Assembly (NCBI GenBank): GCA_021647465.1
Contig: JAKIUQ010000015.1
Span: 1 to 55,580, forward strand
Length of the DNA stretch: 55,580 nt
Direction: 5' to 3'
Source: Emcibacter sp.
Lineage (GTDB): Bacteria; Pseudomonadota; Alphaproteobacteria; Sphingomonadales; Emcibacteraceae
Position 1 is the first letter of the stretch; every line of letters starts with the position of its first letter. A program made the position numbers and the translations under genes. The notes below the pieces were generated by a model. That model did no database searches. It saw only the letters and a list, made by a program, of their open reading frames with translations, and had not been told where the DNA came from. This document shows, one piece after another, positions 1-9,246 of this stretch.

Positions 1-343
1 AACCGCCAGCCGCATTGACATTCAGGGCTTCGAGAAATTCTTCCCGCGTAGAATCCATGGCATTATCCAGATATGTGCAGGCTGTATTGACGATAAAGTC
101 AATCTGCCCCCATTCAGAGATGGCTAAATTGACGGCGGCCTTCAGGTCATCATCGCTCTTGACATCCGTGCGTATGAAGACGGCATTTTCCCCCAGTTGA
201 CTGGCGAGTTCTGCGCCCGCTTCTTCTGCGATGTCTGCGATGACAACTTTGGCCCCAATGTCAATAAATGCCGTTGCAACAGAGGCCCCGATGCTTGTGG
301 CACTGCCTGTAATGATGGCCACCTTGTTTTTTAAGCCTTTCAT
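1..343 (-). CDS. SDR family oxidoreductase, partial (C-terminus off left edge)
   Basis: The first 114 codons of a short-chain dehydrogenase read leftwards from an ATG at 343, with AGGGAA just upstream as ribosome binding site. The N-terminus begins MKGLKNKVAIITG and has a TGxxxxxG nucleotide-binding loop (TGSATSIG), a following acidic residue (VVIAD) that suggests NAD preference, and VNTAC where the family usually has NNAG. The catalytic Ser/Tyr/Lys lie outside the window, so activity cannot be judged. The family oxidises or reduces alcohols and ketones with NAD(P). It lies downstream of the AraC-type regulator at 470-1450 on the same strand and may belong to the same catabolic region. The family is certain; the substrate is unknown. 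Confidence 0.85.
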   Translation of the reverse strand, partial: MKGLKNKVAIITGSATSIGASVATAFIDIGAKVVIADIAEEAGAELASQLGENAVFIRTDVKSDDDLKAAVNLAISEWGQIDFIVNTACTYLDNAMDSTREEFLEALNVNAAGG

Positions 344-469
344 GAAATATTCCCTAAGTTTGTTTCAGTATATTTATCTATGGGAATAGTGAAGCAATTC
401 GCGTGCCTGAAGGCTATTCAGTAAACGCAAGGCTTATACAATATGGGCATGTTTGAGGCTATGGGCTTT

Positions 470-1450
470 TCAGTGGGAATGGTTTCTTAATGTTTCAGAG
501 GGGCTTTCGCCGTAAATTTTCTTGTAAGTTACGGAAAAACGACCAAGCTGATTGAAGCCCCAGCGGGTGGCGATTGTCGTGACGCTTTTGCCGGAACCTC
601 TTTTTAATAAATCTTCGCGGACTTTTTCGAGGCGTCGTTCCTGTATGAATTTTAAAGGTGTCGTGCCGCGAAAGCTATTGAAACCATTGTAGATAGAGCG
701 CGGACTGACGCCGGTGACTTCCACAAGATTGTCGATGGAGATATGCTCTTTCAAATGGGCAATAATATAATCTTCGGCCTGCTTTATATGTTTTGGCGCG
801 GCGGTTGTTTCCCGTGAGATAAGCTGATCCTGATAATTATGACTAAAGGAAAACAAGAGGCTGGTCAGGAGATTTCTTTCAAGGTCTTCGAGCAGGAATT
901 GTGACCTCCAGGGATTAAGGCCTTGATCCAGCTCATTAATCAGAAACCACACCTGACGCCACCAGCCTTTGGCATGGGGGCTTTTCTTTGGTTCTATTTC
1001 GTGGTTAAAAAGTATCGGTTTGTCAATCGGTTGCATCAAAAGCCGGGAAAGCCTTTCTTCCAATGCTTCGCGTTTTACCTGTACCAGTAGTTTCTTGCAA
1101 TCCCCGCTCCAGCGCATATGGGTATATTCCGACGGGTTGATCGCGGAAGATACCGTAGGAGAAGAATTGAATTCGTCGTTATTTATGCAAATCCGGGCTG
1201 AGCCATCCAAAGGCAATTGAAAAAGGAAAAAACGTTCAAGATAACCGGGGTCTACGGTAACATCGGAACCATATTCCATATAGTTTAAGGAGACAGCGGA
1301 CAGCTTGGCCCTGTTATGCATGGCATCCACATTTCCTCTGCGCGCGGGCGTGAGTTTATGGTCACAATAAACATTGCTCACGATTTCCTGAGCTTCGTCA
1401 GCTTCAAATGTGTGAAACAGGCGGAATTTTTGAAGTGGTTTATTGCCCAT
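470..1450 (-). CDS. AraC-family transcriptional regulator (copy 1)
   Basis: This is a 326-residue protein. The N-terminal ~200 residues resemble the AraC_binding_2 sensing domain, and the C-terminal ~100 residues are an AraC/XylS double helix-turn-helix. The second helix-turn-helix ends in the classic signature IATRWGFNQLGRFSVTYKK followed by YGESPSETL. It is divergent from the flavoprotein gene at 1704, with a 253-bp shared promoter region. A close paralogue lies at 8188-9153; the two align along their whole length at well over half of positions by eye. Family members usually activate catabolic genes in response to an aromatic effector. The effector and target here are inferred, not shown. 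Confidence 0.92.
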   Translation of the reverse strand: MGNKPLQKFRLFHTFEADEAQEIVSNVYCDHKLTPARRGNVDAMHNRAKLSAVSLNYMEYGSDVTVDPGYLERFFLFQLPLDGSARICINNDEFNSSPTVSSAINPSEYTHMRWSGDCKKLLVQVKREALEERLSRLLMQPIDKPILFNHEIEPKKSPHAKGWWRQVWFLINELDQGLNPWRSQFLLEDLERNLLTSLLFSFSHNYQDQLISRETTAAPKHIKQAEDYIIAHLKEHISIDNLVEVTGVSPRSIYNGFNSFRGTTPLKFIQERRLEKVREDLLKRGSGKSVTTIATRWGFNQLGRFSVTYKKIYGESPSETLRNHSH

Positions 1451-1703
1451 ATTTCTTTTCCCTGATTTCTTTTTCCAAACTTTTTCCTGCCCGGATTTTT
1501 TATATTTTAAGTCAGTATATCATTAAATAGTTTATATGTTAAATATTATTCTCCCAATTTGAGACGGCGTTATGCAGTTACTGCGGACATTATACAAAAG
1601 CCGCACAATTGATTTGATGAACATAAAAGAGCAGAGAAAATGCAGGCCATATTGGCGTATAGTTAAGGATATAAAACATTTAAAAGAAAGATAAAGAATA
1701 CTC
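1451..1703. promoter_or_regulatory. Divergent promoter region with GCCGCA half-site
   Basis: This is an AT-rich divergent intergenic region between an AraC regulator (leftward) and a flavoprotein (rightward). At 1596-1608 the + strand reads AAAAGCCGCACAA. The identical 13-mer occurs in inverted orientation at 12386-12398, in the promoter region of the Mo-hydroxylase and TonB receptor genes. A degenerate copy (minus strand TCCGCAGTAA) sits about 20 bp away at 1579-1588. I read these as candidate half-sites for one of the two AraC-type regulators. No convincing -35/-10 pair was picked. Confidence 0.45.
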
Positions 1704-3305
1704 ATGGGACAGGTGAAGCAGGGGACAAATGATATCGGGGAAAAATATGACATTGTCATTGTCGGCAGCGGTATAAATTCTTTGGTGGCGGCGGCGCTGT
1801 TATCTCTTAAGGGTCAGAAAGTCTGTATTCTGGAGCGTAATGACTGGATCGGCGGCTGCATAAAGACAGATGAGCTTACGCTGGCGGGGTTTAAACATGA
1901 TGTTTTTTCAGGCTTTCATCCTCTTTTTGTCACTTCTCCTGCTTATGGCGAGATTGGGGACTTGCTGCATAAGCATGGACTGGAATATGTCAATACGGAT
2001 AAGCCGACAGCGGTCGTTCTGCCGGATGGCCGCCACTTTATTCTCACAAATTCTCGGCAGGATAATATTTCTGCTATGGGGAAGGAGGATGGCGCGGCCT
2101 ATGCGCGGTCTATGGCGGATATTGAACAGAATACCGATATTATTTTCGGGCTTTTAGGGTCTGACTTATGGTCATTCGGGGTTTTAAGGCTTTTGGTAAA
2201 ATCAGTCTGGTCACGGGGCATTCAAAAAATGTCCGCTTTTTTTGGGATGTCACTGGATAATTGCAAAAACTGGCTGGAAAGCAGTTTTGAAAGTGAAGAG
2301 CTTAAAGCCTGTATCGCCCCGTGGATACTTCATACCGGCCTTTCCCCCAGCAGCCCGCTATCGGGGCTTATGGGAAAGTTGATATTTTTTACATTAGAGG
2401 CCGCAGGAATGCCGGTTGTGAAGGGGGGAAGTGCTAATTTTGTCGAGGCATTTCGATCGCTGATTGAGGCAAATGGCGGCGTATTTTTCACGAAGCAGGA
2501 TGTGACTGAAATTATCGTAGAAGACGGCAGGGCGGTGGCTGTGAAGACGAAAGCTGGGGATATATATGAGGGGCGCAAAGCCATCATATGCAATGTAACG
2601 CCAACCCAGTTATATGGTGAATTGCTGGCCAATACAGATATTGCAGACAAGGTCACGAAAGAGGCAGAAAATTATCGTTACGGCAATGGTGATATGCAAA
2701 TTCATCTGGCGATTGAGGGCGAGGTGAAATGGAAAGACAGGGCGTTAAATGATGTGGCCATGATCCATCTTACCTCGGGAATAGACAGTATTTCCAAGGC
2801 CATTAATGAAGCGGAGCGCAGCTTTCTGCCGGAAAGGGCCACGGTGGTTGTCGCGCAGCCAACGGTGCTTGATCCCAGCCGCGCGCCGGAGGGAAAATCC
2901 ATATTATGGCTGCAGCTACAGGAACTGCCTTTTCATATCAAGGGGGATGCCGCAAATATTATAGAAATTCCCAAGGACGGTTTATGGGATGAAAAAACGG
3001 CAAATGCCTATGCAGACCGTATCATCGACCGATTATGCGAACATATTCCCAACCTGAAAAAACAGATATTGGCCCGCGCTATACTCAGCCCCCGTGATTT
3101 GGAAAAGCAAAATAAAAATCTGGTCAAGGGTGATCCTTATTCCGGTTCCTGCGGCATAGAGCAATTCATGCTATGGCGGCCCCTCAAATCCACCAAAAAC
3201 CATTCAACACCTGTGAAGGGGCTCTATCATATCGGGGCCTCAACACATCCGGGGCCTGGTCTGGCGGGGACATCGGGTTATCTGGCGGCGAAGAATATCA
3301 AATAA
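1704..3305 (+). CDS. CrtI/phytoene-desaturase-like FAD-dependent oxidoreductase
   Basis: This is a 533-residue flavoprotein of the phytoene dehydrogenase-like superfamily. A Rossmann FAD motif lies at residues ~17-22 (VGSGINS) followed by ILERNDWIGGC, where E binds the FAD ribose. The C-terminal FAD motif is GLYHIGASTHPGPGLAGTSGYLAAKN. The length matches the family (about 490-550). No carotenoid genes are nearby, so a role in carotenoid synthesis is unlikely; relatives of this type are generic desaturases or oxidases of hydrophobic substrates. It is divergent from AraC copy 1 and convergent with iorB, which ends 19 bp downstream. The start ATG at 1704 follows an A-rich AAAGAAAGATAAAG stretch, a weak ribosome binding site. 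Confidence 0.85.
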   Translation: MGQVKQGTNDIGEKYDIVIVGSGINSLVAAALLSLKGQKVCILERNDWIGGCIKTDELTLAGFKHDVFSGFHPLFVTSPAYGEIGDLLHKHGLEYVNTDKPTAVVLPDGRHFILTNSRQDNISAMGKEDGAAYARSMADIEQNTDIIFGLLGSDLWSFGVLRLLVKSVWSRGIQKMSAFFGMSLDNCKNWLESSFESEELKACIAPWILHTGLSPSSPLSGLMGKLIFFTLEAAGMPVVKGGSANFVEAFRSLIEANGGVFFTKQDVTEIIVEDGRAVAVKTKAGDIYEGRKAIICNVTPTQLYGELLANTDIADKVTKEAENYRYGNGDMQIHLAIEGEVKWKDRALNDVAMIHLTSGIDSISKAINEAERSFLPERATVVVAQPTVLDPSRAPEGKSILWLQLQELPFHIKGDAANIIEIPKDGLWDEKTANAYADRIIDRLCEHIPNLKKQILARAILSPRDLEKQNKNLVKGDPYSGSCGIEQFMLWRPLKSTKNHSTPVKGLYHIGASTHPGPGLAGTSGYLAAKNIK

Positions 3306-3323
3306 AGACGGCCTAGGGGGGCG

Positions 3324-4826
3324 CTATGAATGGTTTATCCCTAGCTCATTTTCAAGGGTTTTGCCTTTCTCATCGGCAAGGGCGGCGACCATAAGTTCAG
3401 TCACCCTGTGGGCTTTGATATTGCCCTGATCAACGGCGGACATGATCCGCGAGAAACTATTTAATCCCCGCTCATGTGTTTCGCCGTAGCCTTTGATCAA
3501 TCTTTGGCATTTGATGATTTCCACGGCCAGATCATAATCTTGTGTCATGACATCAGAAACGCGATCCAGCCATTTCGTAATATGGATAAATTCCTGATGG
3601 AAACGTTCCGTTTTACGGCGTATGGGTTTTAAGGATGCGATAAAATAAAGCATTAAAAAAGAGGATATCTTAGTGGTGTCCAATAGCCTTGGCCCCGTGA
3701 ATTTCTTAAAAAACCATGTGAGCAAGGATGAGTTTTCAACCATTCTCGCCATGATCCGTGGCATAGTCCCTGTAATTTCTTCTATTCGAGGATGCATGAA
3801 TTCTACCATCTGCACGATTTGACCATCTGCTGCCTTAACCTCGGCGCGGTATTTCTCGACTCTTTCGGTTCGTGTTTTGATGTCTGCGACTTTGATCGTA
3901 TCATCGAAAGCCATCCAGAGTGCCAGATAGCGGGCCAATTCCCGGGTAATATCAAAGGGGGCTTTATCCTCTGCCGCAAAGCCTTCCAAGAGACGCAAAT
4001 ATTCATCTGCATAGTCAAGATCTTGATAATCCAAGAGCTTTTGCGCGCCGGCATAGGCAAATTCTCTGGTAGTTTCGGGCAGGGCATTAATGTTTTTGAT
4101 CAGGGCCTCGGCCTCGGGAGAGTTTGCCTTGCCCGTGATCATGGCCGCCGCAATATTTGAAACCTCATTTGGCGGGCTTTCGCCTGTTGACTTCTCTGCC
4201 GCCTGAAATCCTGCGTCAAATCCGCGCAGATTCACGTCAACCATTTTGCCTTCGGCTTTAATTGCTTTTTCGAAATTTTCCCGGGAGAAGGGCAATGATT
4301 TTGAACCTGCAATAGCCCCGAACAGGATAGAGCTGATCACGCAGCCCGTTTTGCTGGCTAAATCTGCCATATCAAAGGCTATGAAATGCTTGGCCGCGTC
4401 ATGGGCCGCCCTCATTACCGTTTGGGAATCGCCGATTCCATCCCCCATCGCGATCTTCTCAGATATAGAATAAACGCGGTGGCTAGAGGTGATAAGGGTG
4501 GTTTTATTTGGGGTTACATATTGTTTTTGTACGGCGCGGCCCGCTTCCATCAATTCGGCCGCCACAACAAGATCCACATCTCCTGCCATGGGCATCAGGG
4601 CCATGACCGGCGGTATATTCTTATCCGTCACCGATGATTTAGGAAACATCTCAAGGTAATAAATGGTCGCCCCCGTGCGTTGTGCCACGCCGGGAACGGA
4701 GGTGGATTGCGCGAAATAGTCACATTGCTCTGCCAGATTGACCAGCCAATTGGTCAGAACGCCGCCGCCCTGGCCCCCAAGGGCCGATATAATAATGGTA
4801 ATGGGGCGTTTCATCTGGCTGATCAT
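3324..4826 (-). CDS. iorB: Indolepyruvate ferredoxin oxidoreductase, beta/gamma-type subunit with C-terminal DUF6537-like region
   Basis: This is a 500-residue protein. The N-terminal ~200 residues are the pyruvate/ketoisovalerate oxidoreductase gamma-type domain (IIISALGGQGGGVLTNWL, then the VPGVAQRTGAT stretch typical of IorB). The C-terminal half is the helical extension found in long proteobacterial IorB proteins. With IorA it would oxidatively decarboxylate aryl-pyruvates (indolepyruvate, phenylpyruvate, 4-hydroxyphenylpyruvate) to aryl-acetyl-CoA, passing electrons to ferredoxin in the cytoplasm. Its ATG overlaps the iorA stop by 4 bp, so translation is coupled. It is the last gene of the cyclase-iorA-iorB operon. 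The family is certain; the exact 2-oxoacid is not. Confidence 0.92.
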   Translation of the reverse strand: MISQMKRPITIIISALGGQGGGVLTNWLVNLAEQCDYFAQSTSVPGVAQRTGATIYYLEMFPKSSVTDKNIPPVMALMPMAGDVDLVVAAELMEAGRAVQKQYVTPNKTTLITSSHRVYSISEKIAMGDGIGDSQTVMRAAHDAAKHFIAFDMADLASKTGCVISSILFGAIAGSKSLPFSRENFEKAIKAEGKMVDVNLRGFDAGFQAAEKSTGESPPNEVSNIAAAMITGKANSPEAEALIKNINALPETTREFAYAGAQKLLDYQDLDYADEYLRLLEGFAAEDKAPFDITRELARYLALWMAFDDTIKVADIKTRTERVEKYRAEVKAADGQIVQMVEFMHPRIEEITGTMPRIMARMVENSSLLTWFFKKFTGPRLLDTTKISSFLMLYFIASLKPIRRKTERFHQEFIHITKWLDRVSDVMTQDYDLAVEIIKCQRLIKGYGETHERGLNSFSRIMSAVDQGNIKAHRVTELMVAALADEKGKTLENELGINHS

Positions 4827-6982
4827 AAGGTTACCTTTGCCCGTTTGCGGTCACGGCGTCTTTGCAGGAATCCGATAACCATCTGGCGCAAATAATATTT
4901 AAAACGATCCCAGGCTGTCGGGTTAAAGATCAGGTCGGCTCTGGAAAAAGACGGGCATAAAACCGCAGAATGGACATTTTCGCCGCAGACACCGCAGCCA
5001 ACGCAACTATTATCAACATAAGCCACCGGATCTTCGCGTAAAATATCAGGGTTGGGCTTAATGGTCAGGGATGGGCAGCCGGACAGGCGGATACAGGCAT
5101 GGTCGCCGCTGCAGGTTTCACTTTCCACATAAAAGCGCTGTTTTATTTCACGCTTGCCGGCTTTAATATTACGGGCAATGACGGGTTTTTCCCGACGTTG
5201 CCTGTTGAGCATACATTCACCCTCGATCACGATCACTTTGGGGCCGTAAAAATCTGATGTCATGGCGTCTTGCACTAAGGCTTTTACTTCGGCAATAGCA
5301 TAGGAATCTATCGTACGAACCCATTTGACGCCGACGCCCTGAACCGCGTCCTGTATGCGGGCTTTGCGATCGTCTTCCTTTAATGTTTTTGCAGAGGACG
5401 GAATATATTGTCCGCCCGTTGCGGCGGCGTAGCCATTATCGACAATGATAAAGACATTATCGCTGTTATTAAAGACCGCGCTGGCGATACCGCTGGTCAG
5501 CCCATTATGCCAAAAGCCCCCATCCCCCATGATGGAGATAGCCCGCTTGCCCCTGACCGAACTAAAGGCTGATGAACTGGCCGCGCCAAGGCCGTAGCCC
5601 ATGATCGTATTGCCAATTTGGAACGGGGGCAGGGTGCCAAAAGAATTGCAGCCAATATCTGCTGAAATATGTATCTCGCCATAGTCTTTTTCCAGCATTT
5701 TCAGGGCGGCGAAAAAGGGTCTTTCGGGGCAACCCGTACATAATCCCGGGGGACGCGCAGGAATTGCGGCATCCAATTCGCTTGTGGATGTGGCCGACAA
5801 AGACGCCATGGATGTCTCCAGCTCATCCTGATCAAGCAATTCCGGATTATATTTGGCGATAAAGCCTTTGATCCCATCCTTGGTAACTTGTCCGCTATAT
5901 TCTCCAAAGGCAGGCAGCAGGTCTTTGCCTGAAATTTTACAGGTGAGCTTGGCATCATTGAAGATTTTATTTAATGATTGCTCAATGTAATTGGGTTGTC
6001 CCTCTTCGACCATCAAGACTGCTTTTTTATCTTTGGCGAATTTTATCAATTCACTATCCACCAGGGGATAGGTTACATTCATGACATAAAGCGGGATTTT
6101 ACTTTCCCCCATGCTGGTGGCCAGTCCCAACATCTGCAAAGCCCTGATCACAACATTATAGAGACCGCCTTCGAAAATAATACCGATATCATTTCCCTGA
6201 TTTTTTCCTGAACTGTCGATAATTTCATTTAAACCATGGTCAATAATGAATTTAACCGCCGCAGGCCACCGTAATTCCTGCTTTTGCTTTTCATGAAGAA
6301 ACGTAAAGGGCGGCAGGATAATCTTGTCTGCCTCGCGGTTGGGATTATCCAGAGCATCCCGCAGGGTGAATTTTGGCTTGATATTGTCTTTGGCGATGAA
6401 CTGACCATGTAAATGACAGGCGCGGATACGCATCTGAAAAAATACCGGGGTGTTGCTGGCTTCCGATAATTGGAAAGTTTTTTCCAGCATATCAACCATT
6501 TTGGGCAGGTTTGGACGCGGGTTGATCAACCATATTTGCGATTTCATGGCAAAGGCGTGGGAGCGTTCCTGCATAATGCTTGCGCCTTCGCCGTAATCTT
6601 CGCCAATGATGATCACGGTACCGCCGATGACACCGGCGGAGGCAAGGTTCGACAATGCATCAGACGCCACATTTGTCCCGACAGTCGACTTCCATGTGAC
6701 GGCAGCGCGCAGAGGATAGCTGATGGAGGCGGACAACATGGCCGCCGCACTGGCTTCGCTGCCATTGGCTTCGAAATGGACGCCAAGTTCAGACAGAATT
6801 TCCTGAGAATCGGCCAGAACATCCATCAAATGGGACACGGGGGAACCTTGATAGCCACCGACATAAGCCACCCCGGATTGGAGCAAGCCCTTGGTCACGG
6901 CGAGAATGCCCTCGCCGTGGAAAACCTCGCCCGTTCCAAGGCGAAGTTTTTGTACTTCTTTGGCAAATGAGCGTTCAGCCAT
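4823..6982 (-). CDS. iorA: Indolepyruvate ferredoxin oxidoreductase alpha subunit
   Basis: This is a 719-residue thiamine-diphosphate enzyme. The N-terminal pyrimidine-binding domain starts around GYQGSPVSHLMD (~44-55). CTGCPERPF lies at ~415-423. The TPP/Mg motif GDGGFWHNG (~487-495) is followed by VDNGYAAATGGQ. The C-terminus (~620-690) carries an iron-sulfur region with CSGDHACIRLSGCP and CVGCGVCG. The length is normal for IorA. It catalyses CoA-dependent oxidative decarboxylation of aryl-pyruvates together with IorB. It lies 28 bp downstream of the cyclase gene and overlaps iorB. The adjoining cyclase (kynurenine formamidase/isatin hydrolase superfamily) hints at an indole- or tryptophan-derived substrate, which is an inference. 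Confidence 0.95.
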   Translation of the reverse strand: MAERSFAKEVQKLRLGTGEVFHGEGILAVTKGLLQSGVAYVGGYQGSPVSHLMDVLADSQEILSELGVHFEANGSEASAAAMLSASISYPLRAAVTWKSTVGTNVASDALSNLASAGVIGGTVIIIGEDYGEGASIMQERSHAFAMKSQIWLINPRPNLPKMVDMLEKTFQLSEASNTPVFFQMRIRACHLHGQFIAKDNIKPKFTLRDALDNPNREADKIILPPFTFLHEKQKQELRWPAAVKFIIDHGLNEIIDSSGKNQGNDIGIIFEGGLYNVVIRALQMLGLATSMGESKIPLYVMNVTYPLVDSELIKFAKDKKAVLMVEEGQPNYIEQSLNKIFNDAKLTCKISGKDLLPAFGEYSGQVTKDGIKGFIAKYNPELLDQDELETSMASLSATSTSELDAAIPARPPGLCTGCPERPFFAALKMLEKDYGEIHISADIGCNSFGTLPPFQIGNTIMGYGLGAASSSAFSSVRGKRAISIMGDGGFWHNGLTSGIASAVFNNSDNVFIIVDNGYAAATGGQYIPSSAKTLKEDDRKARIQDAVQGVGVKWVRTIDSYAIAEVKALVQDAMTSDFYGPKVIVIEGECMLNRQRREKPVIARNIKAGKREIKQRFYVESETCSGDHACIRLSGCPSLTIKPNPDILREDPVAYVDNSCVGCGVCGENVHSAVLCPSFSRADLIFNPTAWDRFKYYLRQMVIGFLQRRRDRKRAKVTL

Positions 6983-7010
6983 GTTTCTTATTCATTCTGC
7001 AAAAATCTTT

Positions 7011-7787
7011 TCAGGTTGTAAGGGCAATAACACGCAAAGGGCTGCCGGAACCATGTTCAATTTTAAGCGGCGGCGTCACAATGATGGCGCCCTTTGGCGG
7101 CAATTGATCAAGATTGGTCAAGGAGGCAAGGCCAAATTTATTACTGCCGTGCATCAGTTGATGAGCCGGAAAAGCGGGTTCAAAGGCAAAGGCCTGCCCG
7201 GCATCAGTGCCGACGGTTTCCACGCCAAAACCTAAAACATCCCGCTCTTTTGTCAGAAATTCAATGCAATCCACAGATGGCCCGGGGGTATGGGGGCCAT
7301 CTTCGGCATAATTCAGGAAATCTTCGGGAGATCTCTTGCTCCAATCGGTACGCATCAACACCCATGTGCCGGGTTCAATTTTTCCATTTTCCTTTTCCCA
7401 TTCTTTCAATTTGTCAGAGGTTAGCAGATAATCCGGATCGGCGGCGGCCTCTTTGCTGACATCAATAACATTGGCGGGCGCAATGAATTTTTCAGGCGCA
7501 ATAGTGTCGGTACAGCCATCGGTAAAGTCACGGCCCGAGATCCAGTGACCCGGCGCGTCAAAATGAGTGCCCGTATGTTCACCGCAAGAAAAACTATTCC
7601 AATACCAAGCCGGGCCATCCGCATCAAAATAAGAAATTTTTTCCATTTTAAAGCCGGGGGATTGCTTGAATTCTTCTGGCAATCCAATGATTGGCGTGTT
7701 TTCACTTAAAGGAACAGTCAGATCCACGACCCGAATGGAACCTGCGGCCAGTTCACTTGCAAGATTTGTTAATGTCGCGTTTTCCAT
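7011..7787 (-). CDS. Cyclase-family amidohydrolase (kynurenine formamidase / isatin hydrolase superfamily)
   Basis: This is a 258-residue protein of the PF04199 cyclase family. It has the metal-binding signature HTGTHFDAPGHW at residues 71-82 (H71, H75, D77, H81), a C-terminal VETVGTDAG region and a GSGSPLRVIAL tail. The family hydrolyses cyclic or linear amides through a Mn/Zn site: N-formylkynurenine in KynB, isatin in isatin hydrolase. It is the first gene of the cyclase-iorA-iorB operon, reading left from the 400-bp gap. Next to an arylpyruvate oxidoreductase and a Mo-hydroxylase, ring opening of an oxidised indole-type intermediate is plausible but unproven. Confidence 0.88.
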   Translation of the reverse strand: MENATLTNLASELAAGSIRVVDLTVPLSENTPIIGLPEEFKQSPGFKMEKISYFDADGPAWYWNSFSCGEHTGTHFDAPGHWISGRDFTDGCTDTIAPEKFIAPANVIDVSKEAAADPDYLLTSDKLKEWEKENGKIEPGTWVLMRTDWSKRSPEDFLNYAEDGPHTPGPSVDCIEFLTKERDVLGFGVETVGTDAGQAFAFEPAFPAHQLMHGSNKFGLASLTNLDQLPPKGAIIVTPPLKIEHGSGSPLRVIALTT

Positions 7788-8187
7788 ATTCTCAACCTTT
7801 GTTTTATGCCTTTAAAATCATAACAATAGAGGATAAATGTGGCATTTCTTGTTTTGTAATATCCAAAAAATAATAGGATGTCATTACTTGGAAGTTAATA
7901 TTCTTTGTATTTTTAAACTTAAATTACTTATAAAAATACATCATAAAACATTCTTATTCATTATGCTATGAGAAAAATGAGCGTTGTTACAATATATTAC
8001 GGGTTACATTACATCAGTGGCCAGTTAATTTTCTCAGGCCCTGAGGTTAATAATGGTAAATTGATGGTTGAAGTCAAACCAGAATGTCGTCTTCAATGGT
8101 AAATTGATTTAAAAAACGCATAAAATAAACAGGAGGTGCATTATCTGGATAATGCTGCTTTATTATTTGGCGGATTGGGATGGTTTT
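7788..8187. promoter_or_regulatory. 400-bp gene-free region upstream of the cyclase-iorAB operon
   Basis: No convincing gene is seen. Structured elements are a perfect 14-bp direct repeat AATGGTAAATTGAT at 8052-8065 and 8095-8108 (43 bp period, about four helical turns), a perfect palindrome CTCAGG-C-CCTGAG at 8033-8045, and a perfect inverted repeat GCATTATC-TG-GATAATGC at 8138-8155. The direct repeat is the sort of arrangement bound by AraC-type dimers. The region lies between the 3' end of an AraC gene and the 5' end of the cyclase, so it must contain the operon promoter. Confidence 0.5.
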
Positions 8188-9153
8188 TTATTTCTTCAGC
8201 GTTTCTGATGGGGATTCGCCGTAAACCTTTTTATAGGATACGGCAAAACGCCCCAGTTGGCTGAAACCCCATTTCAGCGCAATCTCTGTAACAGTCCTGT
8301 CCGGGCTGAATTTCTGCAAATCTTTTCGGACCTTTTCAAGCCGGAGTCGCAGGACAAGTTTCATGGGTGTTGTGCCGCGAAAATTTTTAAAACCTTCAAA
8401 AATAGACCTTTGGCTAACGCCTGTAACGGTGACCAGTTCATCAATGGATATAGGATCTCTCAGATGTTCAATTATATAATCTTCGGCCAGGCGAATATGT
8501 TTCGGGGCGACTTGAGTTTCCTGCGTAAGCAGCGCATCCAGATAATTATGGTTGAAGGAATAAAGCAGGTTCGTGAGCAGGTTACGTTCCATATCCTCCA
8601 GAATATTACGGGATCGCCAGGGATCCATACCATTATCAAGGTCATTGACCAGGTGATTCACTTGCCGCCACCAGCCCCGGGCAAGATCATTGTCTTCGGT
8701 GATACATTGGTCAAACAATATCGGCTTATCAATTGGCCGCATCAATAACCGGGACAGGCGCGTTTCCATGGCCTCGACCTGAATTTGAACCATGAGTTTT
8801 TTGCAGTCTTTATTCCACTGCATCTTGGTATATTCAGTAGGATTTATCGCGGATGACATACCGACAGTGGTGAGGAAATTTTTGTTATTGGCGCTGATGC
8901 GGGCGGCACCAGCGACCGGCAGTTGAAACAGGAAAAATCGATCGAGATATCCGGGTTCGACGTTAATGTCCGTGCCATATTGCATATAGTTAACGGACAC
9001 AGCCGACAGCCGCGCCCGGTTATGGCGCGCGTCTATGGGGCCTGACTGATTTGGCTTAAGGGTATGCTCGCAATATACTTTACTAACAATTTCCCTTGCT
9101 TCATCGGCATCAGAAGTTTGAAATAGGCTATATTTTTCAAGTGGTATATTCAT
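8188..9153 (-). CDS. AraC-family transcriptional regulator (copy 2)
   Basis: This 321-residue protein is paralogous to the regulator at 470-1450. Shared stretches include PGYLDRFFLFQLP, QPIDKPILF/RPIDKPILF variants and the helix-turn-helix ending IALKWGFSQLGRFAVSYKKVYGESPS in copy 2. It has an N-terminal effector-type domain and a C-terminal AraC double helix-turn-helix (~residues 220-320). It is the third gene of a leftward TonB receptor-carboxymuconolactone decarboxylase-AraC run, 93 bp after the latter. The full-length similarity points to a local duplication with possible effector divergence. The target is probably the surrounding catabolic genes, by inference. Confidence 0.92.
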   Translation of the reverse strand: MNIPLEKYSLFQTSDADEAREIVSKVYCEHTLKPNQSGPIDARHNRARLSAVSVNYMQYGTDINVEPGYLDRFFLFQLPVAGAARISANNKNFLTTVGMSSAINPTEYTKMQWNKDCKKLMVQIQVEAMETRLSRLLMRPIDKPILFDQCITEDNDLARGWWRQVNHLVNDLDNGMDPWRSRNILEDMERNLLTNLLYSFNHNYLDALLTQETQVAPKHIRLAEDYIIEHLRDPISIDELVTVTGVSQRSIFEGFKNFRGTTPMKLVLRLRLEKVRKDLQKFSPDRTVTEIALKWGFSQLGRFAVSYKKVYGESPSETLKK

Positions 9154-9246
9154 GTCATACTCACAATCAATAGATATAGCTTATAACATATAAATTCTCT
9201 TTTCACGAATCCTGAAGATAGCAAGGGTCTGAAGTATGTAATTCTG

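Noticed and set aside
1704..3305. Carotenoid biosynthesis (crtI)
   Set aside because: Only the flavoprotein fold matches; no crtB, crtE or crtY-type gene is nearby and the context is catabolic.
8152..8212. Short frame starting MLLYYLADWDG after a strong AGGAGG (8131-8136), a possible leader or peptide gene
   Set aside because: The ATG is about 15 nt from the Shine-Dalgarno, the frame overlaps the AraC 3' end, and no peptide-modifying enzyme is nearby.
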